Origin: Streptomyces mirabilis
Lineage (GTDB): Bacteria; Actinomycetota; Actinomycetes; Streptomycetales; Streptomycetaceae
Direction: 5' to 3'
Assembly (NCBI RefSeq): GCF_018310535.1
Contig: NZ_CP074102.1
Span: 4,650,001 to 4,714,000 of the forward strand
Length of the DNA: 64,000 nucleotides
The notes beneath the pieces are model-generated. The model worked only from the letters and a program-made list of their open reading frames with translations, ran no database searches and was not told the DNA's origin. Made by a program: the position numbers and the translations under genes. Positions 8,345 to 16,478 of the stretch are shown piece by piece (position 1 is the stretch's first letter; the number at the start of each line of letters is the position of its first letter).

Positions 8345-9448
8345 TCAGTCCGTACGGGCGTACACCCGCAGCGACGGATCCAGCGCGCGCAACTCGTACG
8401 CGTACTCCTCCGCGTCCTCGCTCACCCGAGTGAACCCGGCGCGCGCGATGACCCGCTGGGAGGGAGCGTTGGTCCGCTCTATGGCCGCGAAGAGGATGTC
8501 GAGCTCGTCGCGGGCGAGGGCCCAGGCGGAGAGGGTGCGCAGGGCCTCGGTCGCATAGCCGTGGCCGCGCGCGTTCTCGGCGAGGTCGTAGCCGACTTCC
8601 GCGCGGCCGTCCTCGTCGGGGGCGCCGTGGAAGCCCATCGCGCCGACCGCCCGGCCGTCCTCGCTCCGTACGAGCACGAACATGCCCCACTCCGGGCGGT
8701 GCATCCCGCTCTCGTAGGCCTTCATGACCATCCCGGCGGCGTCCCGCGTGCCGTCGAAGGGGCCGCCCTCGATCCACTCGAAGCCGCCGGTGCCACCGGC
8801 GCGCAGATCGGCGGCGGCCGCCGGGGTGACTCCTTGGAGCGCGAGCCGTTCGGCCTCGATCACCAGGTTGTTGCTCCAGCGCCACTCGGTGAGCGGGGCG
8901 CGGCCGGGCAGCTCGCCACGGCCGGTCGCCCACAGGAGCGTGAGCCATGGGTCGGACCTCGGCCTGACGTGCGGAAAGATCCGGGAGAGTACGTCCGCGC
9001 AGAGCTCGGCCGACGGCTCGTAGGCGATCCCGAGACCCTGCGCGATGTCATGCGTGTGCAGCAGCACCTCGGTGACACCCATCGCGGCGAAGCCCTCGCG
9101 GTTCGCGCTGCGGAACGGATACGGGTGGAAGGCGCGCACCTCGCGCGGCGCCGTGCGCACGGCGGCGGCGAGCAGGGCGCCGGTCGTCTCGATCACGTCG
9201 ACGACGCCCGCGTTGTCGGTGCCGTCGTCCAGGACGATCCCGAAAGGCACGTACGCCGTGGTGGCCCGCCCCGCCAACTGCCCCGCGTACGCGAGGAGAT
9301 CGTCCGCGATGTGCTCGGCGGTCTTTCGGCAACTCCACTCGAGGCGGCCCGCCCCGACCGTGTCCCAGTCCCGCCCGGCCACCGCCCGCAACAGCGCGAC
9401 GGCGCCCGCGACGGCTTCCTCCACCTGGTCCCCACCCATGGATCGCAT
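8345..9448 (-). CDS. DinB/MDMPI-like domain fused to GNAT acetyltransferase
   Basis: A 367-residue fusion. Residues 1-190 resemble the mycothiol-dependent maleylpyruvate isomerase/DinB fold, with CRKTAEHIADDLLAYAGQL near residue 40 and GVTEVLLHTHDIAQGLGI near residue 125, which carry the histidines expected of the metal site. Residues 200-360 are a GNAT N-acetyltransferase: NNLVIEAERLALQGVTP, GRAEVGYDLAENARGHGYAT (acetyl-CoA loop) and AIERTNAPSQRVIARAGF. The start is uncertain between ATG 9448 and ATG 9439. A detoxification or modification role linked to mycothiol chemistry is inference only. Confidence 0.82.
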   Translation of the reverse strand: MRSMGGDQVEEAVAGAVALLRAVAGRDWDTVGAGRLEWSCRKTAEHIADDLLAYAGQLAGRATTAYVPFGIVLDDGTDNAGVVDVIETTGALLAAAVRTAPREVRAFHPYPFRSANREGFAAMGVTEVLLHTHDIAQGLGIAYEPSAELCADVLSRIFPHVRPRSDPWLTLLWATGRGELPGRAPLTEWRWSNNLVIEAERLALQGVTPAAAADLRAGGTGGFEWIEGGPFDGTRDAAGMVMKAYESGMHRPEWGMFVLVRSEDGRAVGAMGFHGAPDEDGRAEVGYDLAENARGHGYATEALRTLSAWALARDELDILFAAIERTNAPSQRVIARAGFTRVSEDAEEYAYELRALDPSLRVYARTD

Positions 9449-9468
9449 GCGGCTGAGGATAGGCGCGG

Positions 9469-10731
9469 TCAGACGTCGTTACGTACTCGATTGTTGGTCC
9501 TGTCGGCCTTTTCGGCCCTCTTGTTCATGGACACCACCACACGGGAGGCCCGGGTACGGCGCTGGAGGCGCAGCGAGACCGCGGCCACCCCCATGCCCGT
9601 CACCGTCATGGCCGCGCCCGCCCAGGCCGTCGCCGCGTAGCCGAGACCCGCGTCGATGACCGTGCCGCCGACCCAGGGGCCGCCGGTGTTGCCGAGGTTG
9701 AAGGCGGCCGTGGTGGTGGCACCGGCCAGGGTGGGGGCGGCCCCGGCGACGTTGAAGAGCCGGGCATTGAGTGCCGGGGCGGTGAAGAAGCAGGTGACGC
9801 CGAGGAGGAAGGAAAGAGCCACGGCCGCGATCGCGTACTGCCCGAGGAGCGCGAGCGCCACGAGGACGGTGGTCGAGGCCGCGGTACCGGAGAGGAGCAC
9901 CCCGAAGAGGTGCGCGTCGGCGACCCGCCCGCCGATCGTCGTACCGATCAGCGCCCCGACCCCGAAGAGCGCGAGCACGCTCGGCACCCAGCCGTCGTCG
10001 AGCCCTGCGACATCCGTGAGCAGCGGCGAGAGATAGCTGAACGTGCAGAAGACCCCGCCCGCGGCGAGCATCACGACAGCGACGGTGAGCCGGACCTGCG
10101 GGTCACGGTAGATGGTGACTTCCCGCCTGAGCTGCGGCTTCTCGTCGGGGAGCGGGATGCGCGGGATGAGGGTGACGACCCCGACCAGGGCGATCGCGGA
10201 GGCCGCGCCGACGGCCCAGAACGCGGACCGCCAGCCGAGATGCTCGCCGAGGAAGGCACCGGCCGGGACCCCGAGCACGTTCGCGATCGACAGCCCGCCG
10301 ATCATCACCGCGAGCGCGCGGGCCCGGGACGTCACCGGGACCATCGCGATCGCCACCGCCGCGCCCACCGCCCAGAAGCCCGCACAGGCGAGGGCGCTGA
10401 CGATCCTGGAGGCGAAGAGCACGGCGTACGTCGGCGCGAGCGCGCCGGCGATCTGGCCGAACCCGAAGACGGCGATGAGCGAGACGAGGGTGGTACGGCG
10501 GGGGAGGCGGAGGGTGGCCACGGCGAGCAGCGGCGCCCCGACGACCATGCCTATGGCGAACGCCGATATGAGCAGACCCGCCTGCGGAATCGTGACACCC
10601 ATGTCGTCGGCGATGGGCGGCAGGAGCCCCGAGAGCATGAACTCGCTGGTCCCGAGGGCGAAGACGGAGAGGGCGAGGATGTAGACGGCGAGGGGCATGC
10701 GGGGGCCGGACGGCGGACTGGGGCGGGTCAC
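9469..10731 (-). CDS. MFS exporter, chloramphenicol-resistance (Cmx/CmlR)-like
   Basis: A 420-residue, 12-helix major facilitator transporter of the DHA1 drug:proton antiporter type. The N-terminus MPLAVYILALSVFALGTSEF and LLPPIADDMGVTIPQAG match the Cmx/CmlR group. The loop LRLPRRTT and a large, hydrophobic C-terminal half follow. The GTG at 10731 is chosen because it overlaps the HD-protein stop as GTGA. The 32 extra residues upstream are Pro/Arg-rich out-of-frame sequence. Chloramphenicol as the natural substrate is not established. Confidence 0.85.
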   Translation of the reverse strand: MTRPSPPSGPRMPLAVYILALSVFALGTSEFMLSGLLPPIADDMGVTIPQAGLLISAFAIGMVVGAPLLAVATLRLPRRTTLVSLIAVFGFGQIAGALAPTYAVLFASRIVSALACAGFWAVGAAVAIAMVPVTSRARALAVMIGGLSIANVLGVPAGAFLGEHLGWRSAFWAVGAASAIALVGVVTLIPRIPLPDEKPQLRREVTIYRDPQVRLTVAVVMLAAGGVFCTFSYLSPLLTDVAGLDDGWVPSVLALFGVGALIGTTIGGRVADAHLFGVLLSGTAASTTVLVALALLGQYAIAAVALSFLLGVTCFFTAPALNARLFNVAGAAPTLAGATTTAAFNLGNTGGPWVGGTVIDAGLGYAATAWAGAAMTVTGMGVAAVSLRLQRRTRASRVVVSMNKRAEKADRTNNRVRNDV

Positions 10732-11411
10732 TTGGCTGCCTTCCGGGGTGGGTTGGGTGAGTCCGGGGTGGCTTCGGTGAGGTGGGCGAGCTCGCGCCGG
10801 ATGTTCTCCCGGGCCCGCTCCTCCCACTCCTGTGTTCCGTACGGCGTTCTGAACAGCCTCGGCAGGTCGAGGAGTTGACGCAGTACGGCCGCCCGGCCCG
10901 CCCGGAACGCCTCGTCCGGGACGAAGGCGTACTCCTCGCGGACGGCGGCGGTGTAGGCGGCGTAGGTGTCCGGGGGCGAGGCGAGGATCGCCAGGTCGGC
11001 GTCGCAGAGGGCCTGGCCGTTGCGGTCGTCGTCGCTCGGGGCGTGGGTGACGGTGAGCCGGACAAGACGCCCGACCTCGGCCGTCTTCTCCTCCCTTACC
11101 CCGGCCTCGGGGAGGGCGCGTTCGGCGAGGCGGGCGGAGCGTTCCTCGTTCTCGGAGCGGTCGGGGAGGTAGACGGCGTCGTGGAACCAGGCGGCGAGGC
11201 GGACGAGGGCGGGGTCGTCCGCGTACTCCTCCAGTACGTCGATGTGGTCGAGGACCGCGGTGAGGTGCGCGACGGTGTGGTAGCGGCGCTGTGGCTCCTG
11301 CCAGCGGGTGAGGAGGTTGTCCGCGTATGGGGCCGGGTCGGGGCCGCCGGGGGAGCGGGCGCCGTCGAGGGCATGGGACCAGCGGGTGCGCAGCGCGTCG
11401 AGGTCGGGCAT
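10728..11411 (-). CDS. HD-domain phosphohydrolase (COG4339-like)
   Basis: A 227-residue predicted metal-dependent phosphohydrolase. Metal ligands are visible in RRYHTVAHLTAVL (His), LAAWFHDAVYLPD (HD pair) and ALCDADLAILA (Asp), with EERSARLAERAL between. The pattern matches small HD proteins annotated as predicted metal-dependent hydrolases. The substrate is unknown. It is the first gene of a two-gene unit with the MFS exporter, coupled by a GTGA overlap. Confidence 0.85.
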   Translation of the reverse strand: MPDLDALRTRWSHALDGARSPGGPDPAPYADNLLTRWQEPQRRYHTVAHLTAVLDHIDVLEEYADDPALVRLAAWFHDAVYLPDRSENEERSARLAERALPEAGVREEKTAEVGRLVRLTVTHAPSDDDRNGQALCDADLAILASPPDTYAAYTAAVREEYAFVPDEAFRAGRAAVLRQLLDLPRLFRTPYGTQEWEERARENIRRELAHLTEATPDSPNPPRKAAK

Positions 11412-11866
11412 GCGTCGATTCTCCCGCTTGCGTTCCTTGGGTCCTAGCGCGGAGGGCAGCCCTCCCTCGCCCCCGCCGCCCCTACCCGTCCCATCCCCGG
11501 GGGCTCCGCCCCCGGACCCCCTTATCGGCCTGAACGGCCTCGTCCTCGAACGCCGGACGGGCTGGAGGATGCGGACCCGGGGCTTTCAGGGGCGCGGGGA
11601 ACTGCGCGCCCAGCCCCCACCGTCCGCAGCCAAAGCACACCCCCCCCGGGCGGGACATCGGGGCGGAGCCCCGTCCTGGGGGCGCGGGGAACTGCGCGAT
11701 CAGCCCTCGCCCGCCCGCAGGCGAACGAATCCGGGTGGACGGGGATTCGGGGCGGAGCCCCGATGGTGTGCCCCGGTAAAGGGCGAGGCCTTCTCGCGGT
11801 GGTCGGTGGGCGCGGCGTACGCTGGGATTGGACTAGACCTGTAGCCGCCCCAGAGGAAGAGGCCCC
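11412..11866. repeat. Intergenic repeat cluster, modules A, B and two C copies
   Basis: This 455-bp gap is largely repeat. Module A (11466-11521) is a CCCCGCCGCCCCTACCCGTC-type sequence ending in a GGGGGCTCCGCCCCC hairpin. Module B (about 11524-11563) contains CGTCCTCGAACGCCGGACGG. Module C follows at 11589 and 11679, separated by GGGGCGGAGCCCCG hairpins. The same order A-B-C recurs at 49201. Only about 80 bp before cutC remain for a promoter. I see no gene here. Confidence 0.8.
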
Positions 11867-12571
11867 ATGAGCGAGCGCAAGCGTGCAGTTCTGGAGGTGA
11901 TCGCCCTCGGCGTGGAGGACGCGGTCGCCGCCCAGGCCGGAGGCGCCGACCGGCTGGAGTTGGTCACCGACATGGCCGCCGACGGGCTCACCCCGGCGGT
12001 GGAGACCTTCGTCGGGATCCGCGCCGCCGTCGACATCTCGCTGCGCGTGATGCTGAGGCGGGCGGACGGCTTCGCGGCGGGCGGCGCCGAGGGCGTCGAC
12101 GCGCTCGTACGTCTCGCGGGGGAGATGCGGGCCGCCGGAGCGGACGAGTTCGTGCTCGGGTTCCTCGACGAGCACGGCGGCCCCGACCTGTCCGCCGTGG
12201 AGCGGATCGTCGCCGAACTGGACGGCTGCCCCTGGACGTTCCACCGTGCGATCGACCGCGCCGCCGACCGCGACTCCCTGCGCAAGCAGCTCGCGGACCT
12301 GCCGGGCCTGGACGCGTACCTCACGGCGGGTTCCCCGGACGGCGTGGACGACGGGTTCCCGACCCTCCTCGCCGAGGCCACCCGCCGCACCGAACCCGGT
12401 TACGAGCCCCGGATCATGGTGGGCGGCGGGCTGCGTCTCGATCACGTTCCTCGGCTGAGGGTCGCGGGGATCGACGCCTTCCACATCGGCGGGGCGGCTC
12501 GGCCCGGCGGGTGGAGCGGCCCGGTGACGGTGGCGGCCGTGCGGGAGTGGCGGCAGGCCCTGGACGCGTAG
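11867..12571 (+). CDS. cutC: CutC family protein
   Basis: A 234-residue TIM-barrel protein of the CutC family. Matching stretches are LEVIALGVEDAVAAQAGGAD, RLELVTDMAADGLTP, EFVLGFLDEHGGPD, CPWTFHRAIDRAADR and PRIMVGGGLRLDHVPRL. CutC was first described as copper homeostasis protein, though its direct role in copper handling is disputed. Start ATG 11867 has GAGGAAGAGG just upstream. It stands alone, convergent with the HelD-type helicase gene. Confidence 0.9.
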   Translation: MSERKRAVLEVIALGVEDAVAAQAGGADRLELVTDMAADGLTPAVETFVGIRAAVDISLRVMLRRADGFAAGGAEGVDALVRLAGEMRAAGADEFVLGFLDEHGGPDLSAVERIVAELDGCPWTFHRAIDRAADRDSLRKQLADLPGLDAYLTAGSPDGVDDGFPTLLAEATRRTEPGYEPRIMVGGGLRLDHVPRLRVAGIDAFHIGGAARPGGWSGPVTVAAVREWRQALDA

Positions 12572-12597
12572 CGGCCCGCGGCGGCATGAACAACCCG

Positions 12598-12613
12598 GCC
12601 GCATGCGTGCGGC
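12598..12613. terminator. Weak hairpin between cutC and helicase gene
   Basis: GCCGCA (12598-12603) pairs with TGCGGC (12608-12613) around TGCG, between convergent genes. A short stem without U-tract, so only a possible terminator. Confidence 0.35.
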
Positions 12614-12649
12614 GCCGCCGTCGAAGGGCCCGCCCGGCTGGGCCAGGTC

Positions 12650-14692
12650 CTACCCCAGTTGCTGCGGCAGTGGAGCCGCGTGGGTGACGGTCAGGCCCGA
12701 GACCGCTCGGGTCAGGGCCACGTACAGGCGGCGCAGGCCGGTCCGCTCGTCCGGTTCGCCGTCGACCACGGCCTGCGGCTCGTCCAGGACCACGTAGTCG
12801 TACTCCAGGCCCTTGGCGAGGGAGGCGGGGACGAGGGTGAGTCGGGTCTGTGCCGTCGTCTCCTCGCCGGGGCCCAGGTAGGTCAGGCCCGCCCCCGTCA
12901 GCGCCTCGGTCAGCGCCGGGATCCGGGCGTCGGCGGCGATGAGGCCGATCGAGCCCTCGTTGCGCAGCAGCTCCTCGCAGGCGCCGATGACCTGCTCGTC
13001 GGCGGTCGTCGGGCGCACCTCGAAGAAACCGGGGTTCTCACGGACCGACGCCACCGGGGTCAGGCCCGGCGCGATGTGCGGCAGCAGTCGGGAGGCGTAG
13101 GTGATGACGTCGGTGGGGACGCGGAAACCGGCGGTCAGCTCCTCGATCACCGCTTCCCCCTTGCCGAGGTGGGCGAGCGCCTCGTCCCAACTCCGCGTCG
13201 CCCAGGGGGTCGTGCCCTGGGCGAGATCACCGAGCACGGTCGCCGAACCCGTCGTGCAGCGCCGCCCCACCGCCCGGTACTGCATCGGCGACAGATCCTG
13301 CGCCTCGTCGAGCACGACATGTCCGAGGGAGTGGGTGCGCTGGACGAGATCGGTGGCCTCGTCGATCAGCACGGCGTCGGCGGGCGACCACTTGGCCGAC
13401 TTCACCGACCGCACCGGCTTCGGCCAGAGGATCTCCTTCTGCTCGTCCTCGTCGAGGAGCCCCTCCGCGTGGACGGCGAGGAAGTCGGCGTCGGTGAGCA
13501 GCCGCAGCACCAGTTTGGCGGGGTCGACCGGCGGCCAGATCGCCTTGACGGCCGCCTTCACCGAGGTGTTGCGGGCCACGGCGTCCTGCACTCGGTCGTC
13601 CGGTGCCTCGCCCGAGCGCTCCATCTGGACCAGCACGGCGTGCGCGATCCGCTGCGGAAGGGCCTCGCGGGCGGCGCCGTAGCGGATGTCGCGGTCCAGC
13701 AACTCCACGACGATCGCCTCGAGTTCGTACGCCGGGACGCGCCAGCGCCGCGAGCCGCGCACGACCACGACGCCCTCGGTCGGGAGCGTCACATGCGAGC
13801 GGACGGCCCGGCGCAGCACCTCGGCCATCCGGGCGTCGCCCTTGACGACGGCGGCGGTCGCGTCGTCCGTCCCGCGTACCTCCACATGTGCGACGAGGTC
13901 GTCGACCGTCGCCTGCTTGACCTCGAGCTCGCCCAGCGCGGGCAGCACCTGCTCGATGTAGTGCAGGAAGGACTTGTTCGGCCCGATGACCAGGGTGCCG
14001 GTGCGGGCCAGCCGCTCCCGGTGGGCGTAGAGGAGGTAGGCGACGCGGTGCAGGCCGACGGCCGTCTTTCCGGTGCCGGGGCCGCCCTGCACGCAGACGG
14101 AGCCCGTAAGACCCGACCGTACGATCTCGTCCTGCTCCGGTTGGATGGTCGCCACGATGTCCCGCATCGGGCCGACGCGCGGGCGCTCGATCTCCTGCTG
14201 GAGCAGCTTGCTGGTCGCCGCGGCCTCGGAGGGGTCGGACAGGTGCTCGTCCTCGTACGCCGTGAGGTCGCCGCCGGTGTACCCGAAGCGGCGGCGCAGC
14301 CCGACGTCCATCGGGTCCTTCTTCGAGGCCCGGTAGAACGGCTGCGACACCGGAGCACGCCAGTCGATGACCATCGGGTCGCCATCGGCGTCGTGCACAT
14401 GCCGGCGCCCGATGTAGAAACGCTCGCCCTCCGCGCCCTCCGCCTTGTCGGCGCCGGGTGCGTGCAGATAGTCGAGGCGGCCGAAGAACAGCGGGGTGTG
14501 GCTGAGGTCGGCGAGGGCCTTGATCCGCTCGTCGATCTGGTGCTGGAGCACCGCGGCGTTCACCCAGTTCGCGGTGACGTCTCTGATGTCGAGGTTCTCC
14601 ACGTCCTCGCGCATCGCGCGCAGTGCCGCGCGGGACTCGCCGAGGTGGGCGCGCTCGCGGGAGAGGGGGTCCTGGGCGGGTGGAGTGGACAA
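12650..14692 (-). CDS. HelD-type RNA polymerase-associated helicase/ATPase
   Basis: A 680-residue UvrD/Rep-like ATPase of the HelD class. The N-terminal 180 residues carry the HelD-specific region (coiled start LSRERAHLGESRAALRAM, FFGRLDY, RFYIGRRHV, VIDWRAPVSQPFYRA). Walker A is VQGGPGTGKTAVGLHRVAYL near residue 225, motif II is HVVLDEAQDLSPMQYRA, motif III is VLGDLAQGTTPW, and the C-terminal RecA lobe has LAKGLEYDYVVLDEP and LRRLYVALTRA. HelD proteins remove stalled RNA polymerase from DNA, and some actinobacterial members give rifamycin tolerance. I see no rifamycin-associated inverted repeat in the upstream 340 bp. It might alternatively be annotated simply as an AAA/UvrD helicase. Confidence 0.85.
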   Translation of the reverse strand: MSTPPAQDPLSRERAHLGESRAALRAMREDVENLDIRDVTANWVNAAVLQHQIDERIKALADLSHTPLFFGRLDYLHAPGADKAEGAEGERFYIGRRHVHDADGDPMVIDWRAPVSQPFYRASKKDPMDVGLRRRFGYTGGDLTAYEDEHLSDPSEAAATSKLLQQEIERPRVGPMRDIVATIQPEQDEIVRSGLTGSVCVQGGPGTGKTAVGLHRVAYLLYAHRERLARTGTLVIGPNKSFLHYIEQVLPALGELEVKQATVDDLVAHVEVRGTDDATAAVVKGDARMAEVLRRAVRSHVTLPTEGVVVVRGSRRWRVPAYELEAIVVELLDRDIRYGAAREALPQRIAHAVLVQMERSGEAPDDRVQDAVARNTSVKAAVKAIWPPVDPAKLVLRLLTDADFLAVHAEGLLDEDEQKEILWPKPVRSVKSAKWSPADAVLIDEATDLVQRTHSLGHVVLDEAQDLSPMQYRAVGRRCTTGSATVLGDLAQGTTPWATRSWDEALAHLGKGEAVIEELTAGFRVPTDVITYASRLLPHIAPGLTPVASVRENPGFFEVRPTTADEQVIGACEELLRNEGSIGLIAADARIPALTEALTGAGLTYLGPGEETTAQTRLTLVPASLAKGLEYDYVVLDEPQAVVDGEPDERTGLRRLYVALTRAVSGLTVTHAAPLPQQLG

Positions 14693-15033
14693 CGTGGTGC
14701 CTCCGGAAGACCTGCTGCGTGTGAGTGGGTACGGCGGTCGAGCCGTTGGATGCCGTCCGGTTTCCGTCCGGGCGGCGGCACTCCGTCGAGGGAGGCGGGC
14801 AAGAGCGGAGATTCTAGGTCAGGGGAGGAGGTCCGGGCCAACCCTTTTCCGCGGCGTCGTTCGCCGCGTCGTTCGCTGCGTCATGCGCGGCATCAGGGAT
14901 GCGACCCCCATATCCCTAGGGGTCGCCGTCCGTCGTGAGGCGTACACGCAGAGGCCCCCAGGTGTACGAGGGGCCGCCGAGGTTCGGTCCATAGGCCGAC
15001 GCCATAAGGGGTCGCGGATTCCATGATGGATAC
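14693..15033. other. Divergent intergenic region with repeats and hairpin
   Basis: About 340 bp between the helicase gene and the small gene at 15034. It contains three imperfect tandem copies of a 12-bp unit like GCGTCGTTCGCC (14852-14886). An 8-bp inverted repeat, GCGACCCC/GGGGTCGC, lies at 14901-14908 and 14919-14926 around an AT-rich 10-nt loop. These could be regulatory. I see no convincing gene. Confidence 0.5.
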
Positions 15034-15228
15034 ATGAGCGCAGCAACCTTCACCCCAGGCCCTTCCCGGCGCGGTCCCGCCGCTCGCGGCGCGACCGCCT
15101 TCTCCGTCGGCCACCACCGCCACCGTGTCGGCGACGCCCTGCGCGCCGTCAAGGTCTACGTGGGCGCGGCGTTCGGCGTGGTGCTCCTCGGCGAGTACGA
15201 GGAGGAGGCGGGCGTACGACGCCGGTGA
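15034..15228 (+). CDS. Small conserved-looking unknown protein (64 aa)
   Basis: ATG 15034 to TGA 15228. The N-terminal half is Pro/Ala/Arg-rich. The C-terminal half VGDALRAVKVYVGAAFGVVL then LGEYEEEAGVRRR looks folded or weakly membrane-associated, with codon positions typical of Streptomyces coding DNA. I know of no function. It lies 41 bp upstream of the GT87-like gene on the same strand. Confidence 0.55.
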   Translation: MSAATFTPGPSRRGPAARGATAFSVGHHRHRVGDALRAVKVYVGAAFGVVLLGEYEEEAGVRRR

Positions 15229-15269
15229 GCCGTTCGCCGGGTTGAACTGTCCCGCACTAGGGTCACTGA

Positions 15270-16478
15270 GTGCTTCAGCGGAACGTGACCGATCGCTCAC
15301 TCAACGAAGTTCTCCCGTTCTCCGTCCCCCGTCTCTCCGTCCTCCGTTTCTCCGGCTCCCGCTTCCCCACGTCGCTTCTTCCCTTCCTTCTGCTTGCCAC
15401 TTCCCTCGCCGCGTTCGCCGCGCTGTGTCTCCTCCGGCGCACCCCCATGGCCGACGCGCTCGTCTACCGGGCCGAGGGTGCGGCCGTCGTCCACGGCACG
15501 GATCTCTACGGGTTCACCGTCACCGAGTGGCAGCTGCCCGCCACGTACCCGCCCTTCGCGGCGGTCCTCTTCGTCCCGCTGGCCTGGCTCCCGCCGACCG
15601 TCCTCAAGGCGGCCTTCGTCGCCGGGAACGTGGCCCTGCTGGCCGTGCTGGTCCGGCTCTCCTGCCGTCTCGCGGGCCTGCCGACACGGCTGCCCGCGCT
15701 CTGCGCCGCCACCGCGCTCGCCCTGTGGCTCGAACCCGTCTTCCAGACCGTGCTCTTCGGCCAGATCAACCTCGCCGTCGCCTGCCTGATCCTCTGGGAC
15801 CTGACACGGCCGCCCGGCGCCCCGGGCAAGGGCATCGCCCTCGGCATCGCGGCCGGGGTGAAACTGACCCCCGCCGTCTTCGTGGCGTATCTGCTGCTCA
15901 GGGGCCGGCGACGGGAAGCGGCCACCGCCCTGGCGGCCTTCGCCGGGACCGTACTCCTGGGAACGCTCGCCCTTCCCGCCGCGAGCGTCGACTTCTGGAC
16001 CCGGCGGCTCTACGAGACCGGCCGCGTCGGCAAGGTGTGGATCGTCGACAACCAGTCGCTCCAGGGGCTGATCGCCCGGATGCTGGGGGACCCGGCACCG
16101 GGTCCACTGTGGGCCGTACCCGCGCTGGCCGTCGCGTCGGCGGGACTGTGGCTGGCCCGCCGCGCGCGCACCGACCGCCAGGGCGTCCTCGTCACCGCCC
16201 TCACGGCCCTGCTGATCTCGCCCATCAGCTGGTCGCACCACTGGGTGTGGTGCGTCCCGCTGATCGCCGTGCTGTACGCCGGACACGGCCCGCGCCCGGC
16301 CGCCGCGACGGCCGCGGTGTTCGCGGCCCGCACCCTCTGGCTGGTCCCGCACCAGGGCGATCTGGACCTCCATCTCCCCTGGTGGCAGCAGCCGTTCGCC
16401 TCGCCGTACCCCCTGCTGGGGTTGGTACTGCTGGTTCAGTTGTCGGCCAGGAGTTCGTCGGCGTCGACGATCCGGTAG
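15270..16478 (+). CDS. GT87 family (DUF2029) membrane glycosyltransferase
   Basis: A 402-residue polytopic protein with about ten membrane segments. It resembles the GT87/DUF2029 mannosyltransferases that use polyprenyl-phosphate sugar donors in actinobacterial envelope glycan synthesis. Recognisable features are the acidic first loop MADALVYRAEGAAVVHGTDL then LYG, PATYPPFAAVLFVPLAWLP, VLFGQINLAVACLILWD, GVKLTPAVFVAYLL and SPISWSHHWVW. The GTG at 15270 is used, though a later start near LLPFLLLATSL is possible. Its last 43 bases overlap the end of the convergent XPB gene. Confidence 0.8.
   Translation: MLQRNVTDRSLNEVLPFSVPRLSVLRFSGSRFPTSLLPFLLLATSLAAFAALCLLRRTPMADALVYRAEGAAVVHGTDLYGFTVTEWQLPATYPPFAAVLFVPLAWLPPTVLKAAFVAGNVALLAVLVRLSCRLAGLPTRLPALCAATALALWLEPVFQTVLFGQINLAVACLILWDLTRPPGAPGKGIALGIAAGVKLTPAVFVAYLLLRGRRREAATALAAFAGTVLLGTLALPAASVDFWTRRLYETGRVGKVWIVDNQSLQGLIARMLGDPAPGPLWAVPALAVASAGLWLARRARTDRQGVLVTALTALLISPISWSHHWVWCVPLIAVLYAGHGPRPAAATAAVFAARTLWLVPHQGDLDLHLPWWQQPFASPYPLLGLVLLVQLSARSSSASTIR

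Noticed and set aside
12603..14938. Possible rifamycin-associated element near the HelD gene
   Set aside because: I looked for its inverted repeat upstream of 14692 and did not find it.
14893..15300. Minus-strand frames opposite the small gene at 15034
   Set aside because: No ribosome binding site or recognisable sequence. The plus-strand frame has better codon bias.
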